Shown piece after piece: positions 1-10,860 of a DNA stretch of 64,000 bases (position 1 is its first letter; the number at the start of each line of letters is the position of its first letter). The DNA lies in assembly GCA_019203745.1 (NCBI GenBank), contig CP078104.1, positions 2,721,001-2,785,000 on the forward strand, read 5' to 3'. The notes beneath the pieces were generated by a model. That model did no database searches, was not told the origin of the DNA, and saw only the letters and a list, made by a program, of their open reading frames with translations. The translations under genes were made by a program, and so were the position numbers. Origin of the DNA: Chryseobacterium sp. E1. Lineage in GTDB: Bacteria > Bacteroidota > Bacteroidia > Flavobacteriales > Weeksellaceae.

Positions 1-542
1 AATTAATTTTGAGCAGGGAAATTTTGACTTTTTAAAAGATCAAACTGAAGTAAATGTTCAATTGATATTTGATAATGCAACTTATCAGGAAAGAAACTTT
101 ACAGAAGCCCAATATCTCGAAAACAGGAAGGCAGACATTACAGCCAAAAAAACGAAGCTGTTTGGAAGAACTGGATTTATCAATGGGGGCAGTTTAAAAA
201 GTCTGAATATCTGGACTATTTTCTTAAAGGAATTAATGGAAAATCAAAAAAGTAATTTTCAAAAAGGATGTACAGACAAAATATACTTTGATTGTAGATG
301 CAAAATGGATTTATGCTGGCTGGTATGGCGGAATGATAGGATCTCAGGAGGCGAAATTAACAGCAGATATGAAATTTGTGGAAACTGATAATCCTTCAAA
401 AGAGGTTATGAAATTAAAGGCAGATAAAATAGGAGGTAAGCAAATGAATCAACAATTTGCGTGGGAGTACGGAAGAATAGCTGCAGCTTATGAAGTTACT
501 GGTAAAAAATTAGGAAAAGAAATTAAACAAGCTACAAAATAA
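1..542 (+). CDS. Small protein of unknown function, 5' end outside window
   Basis: The 5' end lies outside the window. The readable protein is a close paralog of the next gene (638-1235). Both share a start region with N-F-D-F-L-K-D-Q-T-E-V-N-V-Q, a T-E-A-Q-Y-L-E block, a W-I-Y-A-G-W block and a tail with E-Y-G-R-I plus A-A-Y-E. The frame breaks twice, in the A-runs near 145-152 and 254-260, and restoring one A at each site gives a continuous match to the paralog. The paralog has a signal peptide, so this one is probably exported too. I do not recognise the family. Confidence 0.6.
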
Positions 543-544
543 TT

Positions 545-574
545 AAAATGGTCTGATAAAATTCAGACCATTTT
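545..574 (+). terminator. Rho-independent terminator
   Basis: A 12-bp stem (AAAATGGTCTGA paired with TCAGACCATTTT) around a 6-nt loop is followed by a T-run. It begins 3 bases after the stop codon of the upstream gene. Confidence 0.85.
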
Positions 575-601
575 TTATGGTCATTTATCAATAAAAGTAA
601 A

Positions 602-609
602 TATCTTTG
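602..609 (+). promoter_or_regulatory. Bacteroidetes -7 box
   Basis: TATCTTTG matches the TAnnTTTG -7 consensus and lies 28 bases before the start codon at 638. I see no convincing -33 TTG. Confidence 0.5.
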
Positions 610-637
610 GGCCCTTAAATAGTAAAACTATTACACT

Positions 638-1235
638 ATGAAAAAATTATTTCTGCTGCTTTTTGCAGCCATTACCACGGCAACTTTTGCCCAGAATAAA
701 ATTAATATTGAATCTGGAAATTTTGATTTTCTGAAAGATCAGACTGAGGTAAATGTTCAGTTTAAATTTGAAAATCCTCTTTTTCAGGCTGATAATTATA
801 CTGAAGCCCAGTATCTTGAAAGAAGAAAGACAGAAACGTTAGCTAAGAAAGGCGAAGAATCCTGGAAAGAATGGGATGAAGAGTGGAAAAAGCATAAAGA
901 ATCTGTTTTTTTGATAAGTTTATTGAAGGAGTAAATGGTAAAGCGAAAAAAATAAAATTCAGTAAAGGGGCTTCGGCAAAATACACCTTAATACTGGAGA
1001 CAAAATGGATCTATGCCGGATGGACAGGATTTGTAACACAGCCTGGTAAATTAACCTCAGAAATGATATTTGTTGAAACTGAAAATCCAACTAAAGTGTT
1101 CGCTAAAGTTCAGGGTGATAAGATTGAAGGGATAGGAAGTAAAGGCAGCTATCGTATGGAATACGGAAGAATATCTGCAGCTTATGAAAAAACAGGAAAA
1201 GAATTAGGAAAGCTATTAAAAATGCTTTAAAATAA
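638..1235 (+). CDS. Secreted protein of unknown function, paralog of the preceding gene
   Basis: The start has a lysine pair, a hydrophobic stretch and a cleavage-type T-F-A-Q (residues 1-19), so the protein is exported. The mature part is about 180 residues, charged, with many Lys and Glu and a central W-K-E-W-D-E-E-W segment. The frame breaks at the T-run near 905-913 and again near 1209-1213. After repair the C-terminus parallels that of the gene at 1-542. The two genes look like a tandem duplication. The family is not recognised and the function is unknown. Confidence 0.65.
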
Positions 1236-1240
1236 AACAA

Positions 1241-1268
1241 AAAACGGTCTGAAAATTCAGACCGTTTT
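1241..1268. terminator. Bidirectional terminator between convergent genes
   Basis: A 12-bp stem (AAAACGGTCTGA with TCAGACCGTTTT) has a 4-nt loop, an A-run before and a T-run after it, so it can serve both the plus-strand gene ending at 1235 and the minus-strand gene ending at 1270. Confidence 0.88.
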
Positions 1269-1269
1269 T

Positions 1270-2525
1270 TTATGCTTGGTTTTGCTGTTCCTGTTTTTCT
1301 AGCTTGATCAGGTTTGCAAGGTTTTTAATCACTGTATCGTGCTTTTTCACAAAAGGATTATCCTTATTCCAGACATACCCTGCTAAAACAGCACAGATCT
1401 TTTTCTTTACGTCCGGATTTTCCGGCTGGTGGAAAAATAGTTCCTGAAGATTTCCGGTATACCATTCTTTTACATATGTGGTGAAAACATCCACGCCGTA
1501 TAAAATATAATCAGTGTATTCTGTCTGCCAGTTGATTTTTTCTCCGTTTAATTGTCTTAATGCCAGTTTTGCTGCCAGCATTCCGGATTCTGTAGCAAAA
1601 GCCATTCCTGAAGAAAATACCGGATCAAGGAATTCTGATGCATTTCCCGTTAAAGCAAATCCATCCCCGAATAAACTTTTTACCGAGCAAGAATAATCTT
1701 TCAGATGTCTTGGTTCAAAAAGGAATTCCACATCCCCAAAACGTTTTACATAATAATCAGACAGAGAAATAGCTTTTCTTAAAGCTTCAGCTGTATCTCC
1801 GTTTTCAGATAATTTGTCAATATATTCAGTAGGGCCTACAATTCCTAAACTTGTATTTCCATTAGAAAAAGGAATTACCCAAAGCCATACTTCTGTTTCA
1901 ATAATGTCAAAAGAAATTAAAGTTCCTTCTTCTCCCGGCGCTCTGTTAATATCATTTACATGAGAGAAAATCGCAGAGTGAGGAGATAGTTTTGATGGTT
2001 TTTCAAGATCTAGCAAACGAGGCAATACTCTTCCGTAACCACTGGAGTCAATCACAAACTTAGCATGGATCTCTTTCGTTTCTCCATCCTTATTTTTTAC
2101 TGTAGTTACAGAATCTGTTCCGTTAAACTTGATATCAATAACTTCAGTCTCAAATTCAAGATCAACACCTTTATTAATGACTTCCTGAGCAAGAGTATTA
2201 TCAAAATCAGCTCTCGGAACCTGCCAGGTCCAGTCCCAGCCTTCCCGAATTTATTGCTGAAATCAAAAATGCAGACCTCATCACCACGAAGGAAACGGGC
2301 TCCCAGCTTTTTTTCAAAGCCCATTTTGTCTAATGCAGGAAAAAGACCGGCCTCGTCAAAGTGGTCCATTACCCTTGGAATTAAGCTTTCACCCACCACC
2401 AATCTGGGGAATTTTGTCTTTTCGACAACTTTTACGTTGACGTTGTTCTTCTTTAAGTATGAAGAAGACACGCATCCGGAAGGTCCAGCCCCGATTACAA
2501 GAACGTCAACAAATTCTTTGCTCAT
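1270..2525 (-). CDS. FAD-dependent halogenase-like oxidoreductase
   Basis: About 418 residues after repair of one frameshift near 2225-2235. The N-terminus carries the FAD-binding G-A-G-P-S-G motif (residues about 12-17). A W-L-W-V-I-P segment in the middle fits the WxWxIP signature of flavin-dependent halogenases. A lysine in the F-E-K-K-L-G segment sits where such enzymes carry their catalytic lysine, but I could not align this rigorously. It is divergent from the ammonia-lyase gene and shares its 96-bp promoter region, which ties it to the flexirubin locus. Chlorinated flexirubins are known, so ring chlorination is a reasonable inference. A non-halogenating monooxygenase or reductase of the same fold is the alternative. 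Confidence 0.7.
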
Positions 2526-2552
2526 CTTTGATTTTTTATTTTTAATAACTTT

Positions 2553-2560
2553 TATCTTTG
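2553..2560 (+). promoter_or_regulatory. Promoter of the plus-strand pigment operon
   Basis: TATCTTTG is a full TAnnTTTG -7 box 62 bases before the ammonia-lyase start. A TTTG at 2527-2530 lies 22 bases upstream as a possible -33 element. Confidence 0.6.
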
Positions 2561-2563
2561 CCG

Positions 2564-2571
2564 CAAAATTA
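2564..2571 (-). promoter_or_regulatory. Promoter of the halogenase-like gene
   Basis: On the minus strand this reads TAATTTTG, a TAnnTTTG -7 box, with TTG (plus strand 2594-2596) 22 bases upstream. It lies only 3 bases from the opposing -7 box, so the two promoters face each other and probably compete. Confidence 0.5.
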
Positions 2572-2621
2572 GTGACAAATAATTAATATTTTACAAAATT
2601 ATCAACTATTACTTTTAATTG

Positions 2622-4140
2622 ATGAAAATAAATAACTTTTTAGAACTGAAAGACTTTCAAAAAATTATCATTGAGAATGAAAAAATAGAACTGGATGAAT
2701 CACTTTTATCAAGAGTGGATAAAAGTTTTCAGTTTTTAAAGGAATTTTCAAAAATAAAGTAATATACGGTGTAAATACCGGTTTCGGCCCGATGGCCCAG
2801 TTCAAAATCAGTGATGAAGACACTCATCAGCTTCAGTATAACCTGATCAGAAGCCATTCTTCGGGAATCGGAAATCCTTTACCTGCTGAAGAAGTAAAAG
2901 CGTGTATGCTGGCAAGACTGAATACCTTATCGCTGGGAAATTCAGGAGTGCATCAGTCTGTTATCTATCTTCTTCAGGAGCTGATCAACAGAGATATTAC
3001 TCCACTGATCTTTGAACACGGAGGAGTAGGTGCAAGCGGTGACCTTGTTCAGCTGGCTCACCTGGCTTTGGTATTAATTGGAGAAGGAGAAGTCTTTTAT
3101 AAAGGAGAAAGAAGATCTACCAAAGAAGTTTTTGAAACTGAAGGTTTAGAACCGATACAAGTAGAGATCCGTGAAGGTCTTGCTTTGATGAACGGAACTT
3201 CCGTGATGTCAGGGATTGGTATTGTAAATGCCTATAAAGCGAATCAGCTTACTGATATTTCCATCAGGCTTTCCTGTGCTATCAACGAGATTGTTCAGGC
3301 CTATGATGATCATTTGTCAGAAGCTTTAAACGGAACCAAAAAACATTACGGTCAGCAGGAAGTAGCGAAAAGAATGCGTGCACACCTGGCAGACAGTAAA
3401 CTGATCAGAAAAAGAGAAGACCACCTTTATACCCATTTTGAAGAACAGGAAAAAGTATTCAAGGAGAAAGTACAGGAATATTATTCTTTAAGATGTGTTC
3501 CTCAGATTCTAGGCCCTGTTTTAGATACTCTGGAATACACGGAAAAAGTTCTTGAGAATGAGATCAACTCTGCGAATGATAACCCGATCATCAACGTTGA
3601 AGACCAGCATGTGTATCACGGAGGAAACTTCCATGGGGATTATATCTCTCTTGAAATGGACAAGCTTAAAATTGTGGTTACTAAACTTACCATGCTTGCA
3701 GAAAGACAGTTAAACTATCTTTTGAATGCTAAAATCAACGAAATTTTGCCTCCTTTTGTCAATTTAGGTAAATTAGGTTTCAATTTCGGGATGCAGGGAG
3801 TACAATTTACGGCAACTTCTACTACAGCAGAAAGCCAGATGTTGTCAAACTCTATGTATGTTCACAGCATTCCAAACAATAATGATAATCAGGATATCGT
3901 AAGCATGGGAACCAATGCAGCGGTAATCTGCAGAAAAGTAATTGAAAATGCCTTTGAAGTACTGGCAATCGAAGCCATCACTATTATTCAGGCTATTGAA
4001 TATCTTGGTTTCAGGATAAAATTTCATCATCTACAAAAGAGTTGTATGATGAAATCAGAAAAATTATTCCTGCATTCTCAGACGATATGGTGATGTATCC
4101 GTATCTGGAGGAAGTAAAGAAATATTTAAAAGACATGTAA
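2622..4140 (+). CDS. Aromatic amino acid ammonia-lyase (HAL/TAL family, probable tyrosine ammonia-lyase)
   Basis: About 506 residues. The A-S-G triad (G-V-G-A-S-G-D-L, near 3028-3050) forms the MIO cofactor that catalyses deamination. The conserved Y-G-V-N-T-G-F-G stretch near residue 50 and the S-A-N-D-N-P segment near 3570 also fit the family. An R-S-H motif near residue 77 lies in the substrate-selectivity region. Two frameshifts (A-run near 2749, T-run near 4013) hide the true start and end. In flexirubin loci this enzyme supplies 4-coumarate from tyrosine, and the context supports that here. Sequence alone does not exclude histidine as substrate. It opens the first pigment operon. Confidence 0.88.
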
Positions 4141-4222
4141 TTATTAGCTGTAATGAATTGTCTGTAATATATGCAGGGATAAAAGCTAACAAAAAAACTA
4201 AAAACGATATAAACACTAACGC

Positions 4223-4953
4223 ATGAAATGTGCAATTGTAACAGGAGGCTCCAGAGGAATCGGGAGAGCAATCTGTATAAAACTGGCTGAAGAGAAAACT
4301 ATCACATCCTTATCAACTACGCTTCAAACGAAACCGCAGCCAACGAAACATTGGCTAAAGTGAAAGAATTGGGCGCTAACGGAGAAATTCTTAAATTTGA
4401 TGTAGGAAATACCGAAGAAACACAAACTGTTTTAACGGAATGGCAGGAGAAAAATCCTGATGCTGTGGTAGAAGTGATCGTCAATAATGCCGGAATCACA
4501 AGAGACGGTCTTTTTATGTGGATGCAGAAAGAAGACTGGAACAGCGTGATTAATACAAGTCTGGACGGATTCTTCAATGTGACCAATTTCTTTATCCAGA
4601 AACTGCTTCGTAACAAATACGGAAGAATCATCAATATGGTTTCCGTTTCAGGAGTAAAAGGAACTGCAGGCCAGACGAATTATTCTGCTGCGAAAGGTGC
4701 ATTGGTAGGCGCTACAAAGGCTCTTGCCCAGGAAGTTGCCAAAAGAAACGTTACAGTAAATGCAGTCGCTCCGGGCTTTATCAGAACAGATATGACCCAG
4801 GAATTTAATGAAGATGAGCTGAAGGCGATGATTCCTGCCAACAGATTTGGTGAAGCAGAAGAAGTAGCTGATCTTGTTGCATTTTTAGCATCCGGAAAAG
4901 CTTCATACATCACAGGAGAAGTGATTAATATTAACGGAGGAATTTATTCATAA
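4223..4953 (+). CDS. 3-oxoacyl-ACP reductase (FabG-type SDR)
   Basis: About 243 residues of classical short-chain dehydrogenase. It has the NADPH-binding T-G-G-S-R-G-I-G motif at residues 7-14, N-N-A-G, and catalytic Ser with Y-S-A-A-K (Tyr and Lys). The C-terminal T-G-E-V-I-N-I-N-G-G is typical of FabG. One frameshift lies near 4293-4297. It would reduce the beta-keto groups made by the ketosynthases during polyene extension. The next gene starts one base after its stop, which implies translational coupling. Confidence 0.88.
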
Positions 4954-4954
4954 A

Positions 4955-6174
4955 ATGGAAAATAGGGTTGTGATTACCGGAATGGGAATTTATTCCTGCA
5001 TCGGGACGTCTTTAGAAGAGGTCAGGGAATCCCTATATCAAGGAAAATCCGGTATTGTTTTAGATCCGGATAGAAAAGAATTCGGTTTCAGGTCTGGTCT
5101 TACAGGAGTGGTTCCAAAACCTGATTTGAAAAACCTTTTGAACAGACGCCAGCGTATCAGTATGGGCGAAGAAAGCGAATATGCTTATCTTGCTACTATT
5201 GATGCATTGAAGCAGGCCAATCTGGATGAAACGTTTATGGACTCCCATGAAGTCGGGATTTTATACGGAAATGACAGTGTTTCCCAGGCGGTAGTAGAAT
5301 CTATAGACATCGCAAGGGAAAAGAAAGATACTACATTGATGGGATCGGGTGCGATCTTCAAATCAATGAATTCAACAGTAACGATGAACCTTTCTACAAT
5401 TTTCAAGCTGAAAGGAATCAATCTTACAATCAGTGCGGCGTGTGCCAGCGGATCTCATTCTCTGGGTCTTGCTTACATGATGATCAAGAATGGTTTTCAG
5501 GATATGATTATATGTGGTGGAGCCCAGGAAACAAACAAATATTCCATGGCGAGCTTTGATGGTTTAGGTGTTTTCTCAGCAAGAGAGGAAGAACCTGCCA
5601 AGGCCTCAAGACCTTTTGACGCCGGGAGAGACGGTTTGATCCCAAGTGGAGGTGCTGCCACATTGATCGTTGAAAGCTTAGAATCTGCCCAAAGAAGAGG
5701 AGTGCCCATCATCGCAGAAATTATAGGCTATGGTTTTTCTTCCAATGGAGGACATATTTCCACCCCTAATGTAGACGGACCGGCTTTAGCGATGGACAGA
5801 GCCTTGAAACAATCAGGCTTACAAGCTTCAGATATCGATTATATCAATGCTCATGCAACTTCTACCCCAATAGGAGATGCTAATGAAGCCAAAGCTATTT
5901 ATGAGATCTTCGGAAGCGAAGTTCCGGTAAGTTCTACCAAATCAATGACCGGACATGAGTGCTGGATGGCAGGTGCAAGTGAAGTTATTTACTCTATTCT
6001 GATGATGCAGAATGATTTCGTAGCCCCTAATATCAATCTGGAAAGCCCTGATAATGAGGCTCAAAAGATAAATTTAGTCGCAAAAACAAAAATCAAAAAA
6101 TTGATGTATTTTTGTCGAATTCTTTTGGGTTTGGGGGAACCAATTCTGCACTAATAGTTAAAAAATTTGATTAA
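4955..6174 (+). CDS. Beta-ketoacyl-ACP synthase (FabF-type)
   Basis: About 406 residues with a complete Cys-His-His set: catalytic Cys in S-A-A-C-A-S-G, His in N-A-H-A-T-S-T and His in T-G-H-E. One frameshift near 6087-6096 displaces the C-terminus, and repair restores the N-S-F-G-F-G-G-T-N block characteristic of the family. It should condense malonyl-ACP with the growing aryl polyene chain. It lies between the ketoreductase and an ACP in one operon. Confidence 0.9.
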
Positions 6175-6178
6175 AAAC

Positions 6179-6432
6179 ATGGAAAGGGAAAAGATTGTTG
6201 CCATCGTTAATGATTTTCTGGTAAATGAATTCGAGGTAGACGGAGATGAAATCAGTAACGATGCCAACCTTAAAAATACACTGGGCTTAGACAGTCTGGA
6301 CTATATCGACATGGTAGTGGTGATCGAATCTAATTTCGAGTGAAATTAGGCGAAGCCGACTTCAAGAAAATGGTGACATTTGATGATTTCTACACAACAA
6401 TTGAAAATAAGATAGCTGAGAAAAACGCTTAG
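6179..6432 (+). CDS. Acyl carrier protein
   Basis: About 84 residues. The phosphopantetheine attachment serine is in G-L-D-S-L-D. The frame breaks near 6338-6345, where one missing G in a GG pair creates a premature TGA. Repair gives a normal ACP helix IV. It starts 4 bases after the ketosynthase stop and probably carries the aryl polyene intermediates. Confidence 0.87.
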
Positions 6433-6462
6433 TTACTGAGTTAATCTTTATTCTATAAAAAG

Positions 6463-6520
6463 TACCAATGTAATAATGTAACGGTGCCCTGGCTGCACTA
6501 AAGATATTGTTACATTGGTA
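6463..6520. repeat. Intergenic inverted repeat after the ACP gene
   Basis: TACCAATGTAA (6463-6473) is matched by its exact complement TTACATTGGTA (6510-6520). A second AATGTAAC on the left arm can also pair with the right arm, so alternative stems exist. No T-run follows, so it is not a standard terminator. It could be a processing hairpin or a small dispersed repeat. Confidence 0.5.
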
Positions 6521-6549
6521 TACTCTTATTATATTGGTAAATTATAGCT

Positions 6550-7433
6550 ATGAACAAATGGAAAGGTAAATCTAAAGGGACGGTACTGGGATACAGAATA
6601 TTCGTCTGGTGTATTAGAAATATCGGAATCAGAAGTTCATATGGTGTGCTTTACTTTGTAGCCGCTTATTACACTCTGTTCCAGAAGAAGAGCAACCAAT
6701 ATATTCTCTATTATTTCCGGGAAAGATTAGGCTACGGATACCGGCAGGCCAAAGCTTCCATATTTAAAAGCTATTTCACCTTCGGAAAGGTCCTTATCGA
6801 CAAAACCGCCATTTCCGCAGGACTCAGAGAAAAATATACCTATGAATTTGACGGCATTGAAAATCTCAGAAACCTTCTGGCTGCAAAAAAGGAGGCGTGC
6901 TGATCAGTGCTCATATCGGGAATTTTGAAATTGCAGAACATTTCTTTGCAGATATTGATTTCGACTGTCAGATCAATCTGGTGACTACAGACCAGGAAGT
7001 AACCGTAATCAAGGAGTATCTGGAAACAGTTGCGGTGAAAAAGAGCAACATCAAATTTATTTACGTAAAAGACGACATGTCTCATATTTTTGAGATCAAT
7101 CAGGCACTATCCAATAATGAGCTGATCTGCTTTACCGGAGACCGTTATTTTGAAGGATCCAAATACCTTGAGGCTGATCTGTTGGGTAAAAGTGCAAAAT
7201 TTCCTGCCGGTCCGTTTCTTATTGCTTCAAGATTGGGGGTTCCGGTAGTGTATGTGTACGTAATGAAAGAAAACAACCTTCATTACCATCTGTACGCAAG
7301 AGTAGCACATAATATCAAAAATCGGGATTCACAGGGGCTTTTACAGTCTTACGTTCACAATCTTGAAACCATGGTGAAAAAATATCCGCTTCAATGGTTT
7401 AATTATTTTGATTTTTGGGATGATGTTGATTAA
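6550..7433 (+). CDS. Lipid A acyltransferase-like protein (LpxL/HtrB family)
   Basis: About 294 residues. The acyltransferase motif H-I-G-N-F-E (HX4E) lies at about residue 124. The downstream G-D-R and G-P-F-L-I-A-S-R-L-G-V-P blocks are typical of the LABLAT family. One frameshift in the A-run near 6886-6891 splits it. In pigment loci such enzymes are candidates for esterifying the polyene acid to the dialkylresorcinol, by analogy with acyl transfer to lipid A. It follows the ACP by 117 bases and precedes the desaturase-like gene. Confidence 0.8.
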
Positions 7434-7607
7434 TTTTTCTATTTTTACCTCCTAAAAACTAATAAAAAACTCAAAACCATTAAGATTTGCAGAGAATTTA
7501 AGATCACTCAATAGTATTACCCAAATAGTATTTCTTTGCATACCAGACCAAAGTAATAACTGAATTTCTTAATTTCTCAGGCTCTTAATTTAAAAGCACA
7601 TTCACTT

Positions 7608-9136
7608 TTGAAAAAAGAATATGACATACTTGTAATCGGCAGCGGATTGGGAGGTCTTGTTTCGGCTCTTGTTTTGGCGAAAGAAGGCCTGAAGGTTTGT
7701 GTGCTGGAGAAAAACAACCAGTATGGGGGTAACCTGCAGACTTTTTCAAGAGATAAGCTTATTTTTGATACTGGGGTTCATTATCTCGGCGGCTTGTCGG
7801 AAGGGCAGAATTTAAACCGTTTTTTTCCTATCTGGAAATTATGGATGGGCTTGAGCTTCAGAAAATGGATGAAGATGGCTATGACAGAATCAGTTTTGGA
7901 GATGAATCAGTTCAGTATCCTCATGCCCAGGGTTATCAGAATTTCGTTGAACAGCTTTCCAGATATTTTCCGGAAGAAAAAGAAAATCTTGAAAATTACT
8001 GTGAAGAGATTCAATATGTATGCAGTCAGTTTCAAGATATCATGTGATTGGGAAAGATAACTACAATGAGGAAATCCTGCACCTTAATACCAAAAGATTT
8101 ATAGAATCCGTTACCCAGAACAAAAAATTGCAGTCGGTTTTGCTGGGCTCCAACTTTTTATATGCCGGAGATTCCGAAAATGTTCCTTTTTATGTACATG
8201 CTCTTACGGTAAACTCCTATATTCAGAGTGCTTATAAATGTGTAAAGGGCGGCAGCCAGATCTCTAAACTGCTGATCAGAAAACTGAGAGAATACGGCGC
8301 TGAAGTTCATAAACATTCCGAAGTTTCCGGATTTGTTTTTGATGAAAATAATGTTTTAAAATCGGTACAGACAAAAGCGGGAAAGGAATATAGTGCCAGG
8401 CAGTTTATTTCAAATATTGAGATTCGGGCAACCATTAAGCTAATTGGAGAAGAAAGACTAAAGAAATCTTTTATGAACAGGGTTTTAAGCTGGCAGCCGG
8501 TTTCATCATGCTTTAGCGTGTATATTGTTCTAAAATCCCAAAGTCTTCCCAATTTCAATTATAATATCTATCATTACTCATCAGAAGAGCAGGTCTGGAA
8601 TGCATTCCGCTACAGAAAAGAAAATGGCCGGAAACCTACATGCTTTCATCCACGGCTTCAAAACATCATCCGGAATTTGCAGAAAGTCTTACCGCAATTT
8701 CCTATATGGATTTTGAGGAAGTGAAAGAATGGGAAAATACATTCAATACCGTGGCTGATGAACATGAAAGAGGTGAAGCCTATGAAAAATTTAAATTAGA
8801 AAAGACGGAGAAAATGATTGAAGCCCTGGAAAAGAAAATTCCGGGGTTGAGACATGCAATTAAAAGAATATACACATCCTCTCCATTGTCTTACAGAGAC
8901 TATATCGGAAACTTTGAAGGAAATATGTACGGCTATATGAAAAGCTCGGAAAACCCTCTTAAAACAATGGTTTCTCCCGTACCAAAATCGATAATCTGTT
9001 TCTGACAGGCCAGTCTGTGAATATGCACGGAATTTTGGGCGTAACCATCGGTGCTTTTAACACTTGTGCTGAAATATTGGGAAAAGATGTTATTGATGGA
9101 AGACTAATACAAATGATTAATAATGAGAAGAAATAA
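7608..9136 (+). CDS. Phytoene desaturase/carotenoid isomerase-like FAD oxidoreductase
   Basis: About 509 residues after repair of four frameshifts (near 7815, 8040, 8630-8700 and 8985). It opens with an FAD dinucleotide-binding fold (G-S-G-L-G-G-L, residues 9-15) and L-E-K-N at the second strand. The end has the F-L-T-G-Q-S-V segment that closes the FAD site in this family. The start appears to be TTG, since no in-frame ATG is close. Its stop overlaps the next start by 14 bases. The role in flexirubin synthesis is probably desaturation, isomerisation or ring hydroxylation, inferred from location only. Confidence 0.8.
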
Positions 9137-10860
9137 CGGGAAGTTGCCCATTTTGAATGGAGCAAGCCATATAAGCAATGATTCTTTCTGTGGCCGGAAT
9201 AAGATCAAAGCACTGTTCTGTTTATTACTTATCATTAATCTGGTTTCGTGCGGAATTTCAAAATCTGTTCATCATATTCCTGAAATTGGCCAATATCCAT
9301 TGGAAATTCCAAAGATTACCCATATCAACGATTCAACGTTCAGCTATAACAAAAACTATCTTACAAAAAATAAACAACAGCTCTGGGAACTTTATATTAA
9401 AGGAAACCCTTTGCAGCTTGGATATAACAACGGAGCATTGACACAGAACCTCATGCAGAAGCAGGAAGGAATTTTCTTCTCAAAGGTAGAAGGATTTGTG
9501 CCGTCGAAATTCAGGCAGAAGCTTTTGAGAGGCTTTCTGAAATGGTACAACAGAAAAATGTATCTGAACGTAAGAGAAGATTATCAGGCAGAGCTGTACG
9601 GATTGTCACAGTATTCGTCTGACCGTTACGATTTTATAGCTCCAAAATATCTGAGAAACCTTTACCTCCACGGAGCCCACGATATTGGCCATGCCATGCA
9701 GGACCTGGCCATGGTAGGATGCAGCTCTCTTGCCGTATGGAATGAGAATACGGAAGACGGAGACCTTCTCATAGGAAGAAACTTCGATTTTTATGTTGGT
9801 GATGATTTTGCTCAGAATAAACTGATAGAATTTGTAGATCCCGAAGAAGGCATTCCTTACATGTCAGTGAGCTGGCCTGGAATGATAGGAGTAGTTTCCG
9901 GAATGAATAAAGAAGGAATTACAGTGACAATCAATGCCGGAAAATCAAAAATCCCTCTCACTGCAAAGACACCAATCTCACTTGTTACAAGAGAAATTCT
10001 GCAATATGCCCGAAATATTGACGAAGCAATTGCTATTGCCAGGAAGAGAAAAGTTTTCGTGTCAGAATCTATTCTGGTAGGCAGTGCTTCAGATAAAAAT
10101 GCTGTGATCATCGAGGTTTCACCTAAAAACTTCGGAGTCTACAGAGTTCAGAACAGCAGCAGGGTACTTTGTACCAACCATTTCCAGTCTGATGCCTATA
10201 AAGATGATAAAAGAAATCTGAAACATATTGAAGAAAGCCATTCGGAATACCGTTATGAGAAACTTCAGGAGCTTCTGCAGGAGGAAGAAAAAAGCTGAAT
10301 CCTGAAAAAATGGCAGCTATTTTGAGGAACAGATCCGGATTGAAAGATGAAAAAATAGGATATGGAAATGAAAAAGCGCTTAATCAGCTGCTGGCACATC
10401 ATGCCGTTATATTTTCACCACAGAAAAAATTAGTTTGGGTTTCTTCCAGTCCTTACCAGCTGGGAGAATTTGTTTGTTATGATTTGAACGAAATTTTTTC
10501 CGGTAAAAATGTGGGATATAGTCTTCAGGCAAAAACAGAATTGAATATTGCAAGAGATCCATTTGCGGATTCTAAAGATTTCCAAAATTATGAAATGTAT
10601 AAAATGCTGGGCAAAGAAATCAATGACGCTGCTGAAAATAAAAATATATTGTTGACAGATGATCTCATTCCCTATTATCAGTCTCTGAACCCCGATTTTT
10701 GGCTGGTCTATTATCAGTCTGGGAAATATTATTTTAACAAAAAGAATACCTGAAAGCAAAAGCTGAATTTGAAAAAGCACTGACGAAAGAAATTACCACA
10801 GTTCCGGATAAAAAGAAGACAGAAAAATACCTGAAGAAAACCTTAAACAAACTGAAATGA
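9123..10860 (+). CDS. C45-type autoproteolytic acyltransferase/hydrolase lipoprotein
   Basis: About 579 residues. A lipobox L-V-S-C follows a hydrophobic segment, so the protein is probably anchored as a lipoprotein. The family nucleophile is the Cys in V-G-C-S-S-L (about residue 200), which would become N-terminal after self-cleavage. R-N-F-D-F just after it fits NTN hydrolases of the penicillin acyltransferase type. Frameshifts lie near 10293-10298 and in the A-run near 10739-10744. The stretch before the hydrophobic segment is unusually long, so the true start may differ. Its place among pigment genes suggests formation or cleavage of an amide or ester linkage. The substrate is unknown. 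Confidence 0.75.

Noticed and set aside
10430..10780. 116-codon minus-strand frame
   Set aside because: It is antisense to the C45-type gene, which shows a consistent protein on the plus strand.
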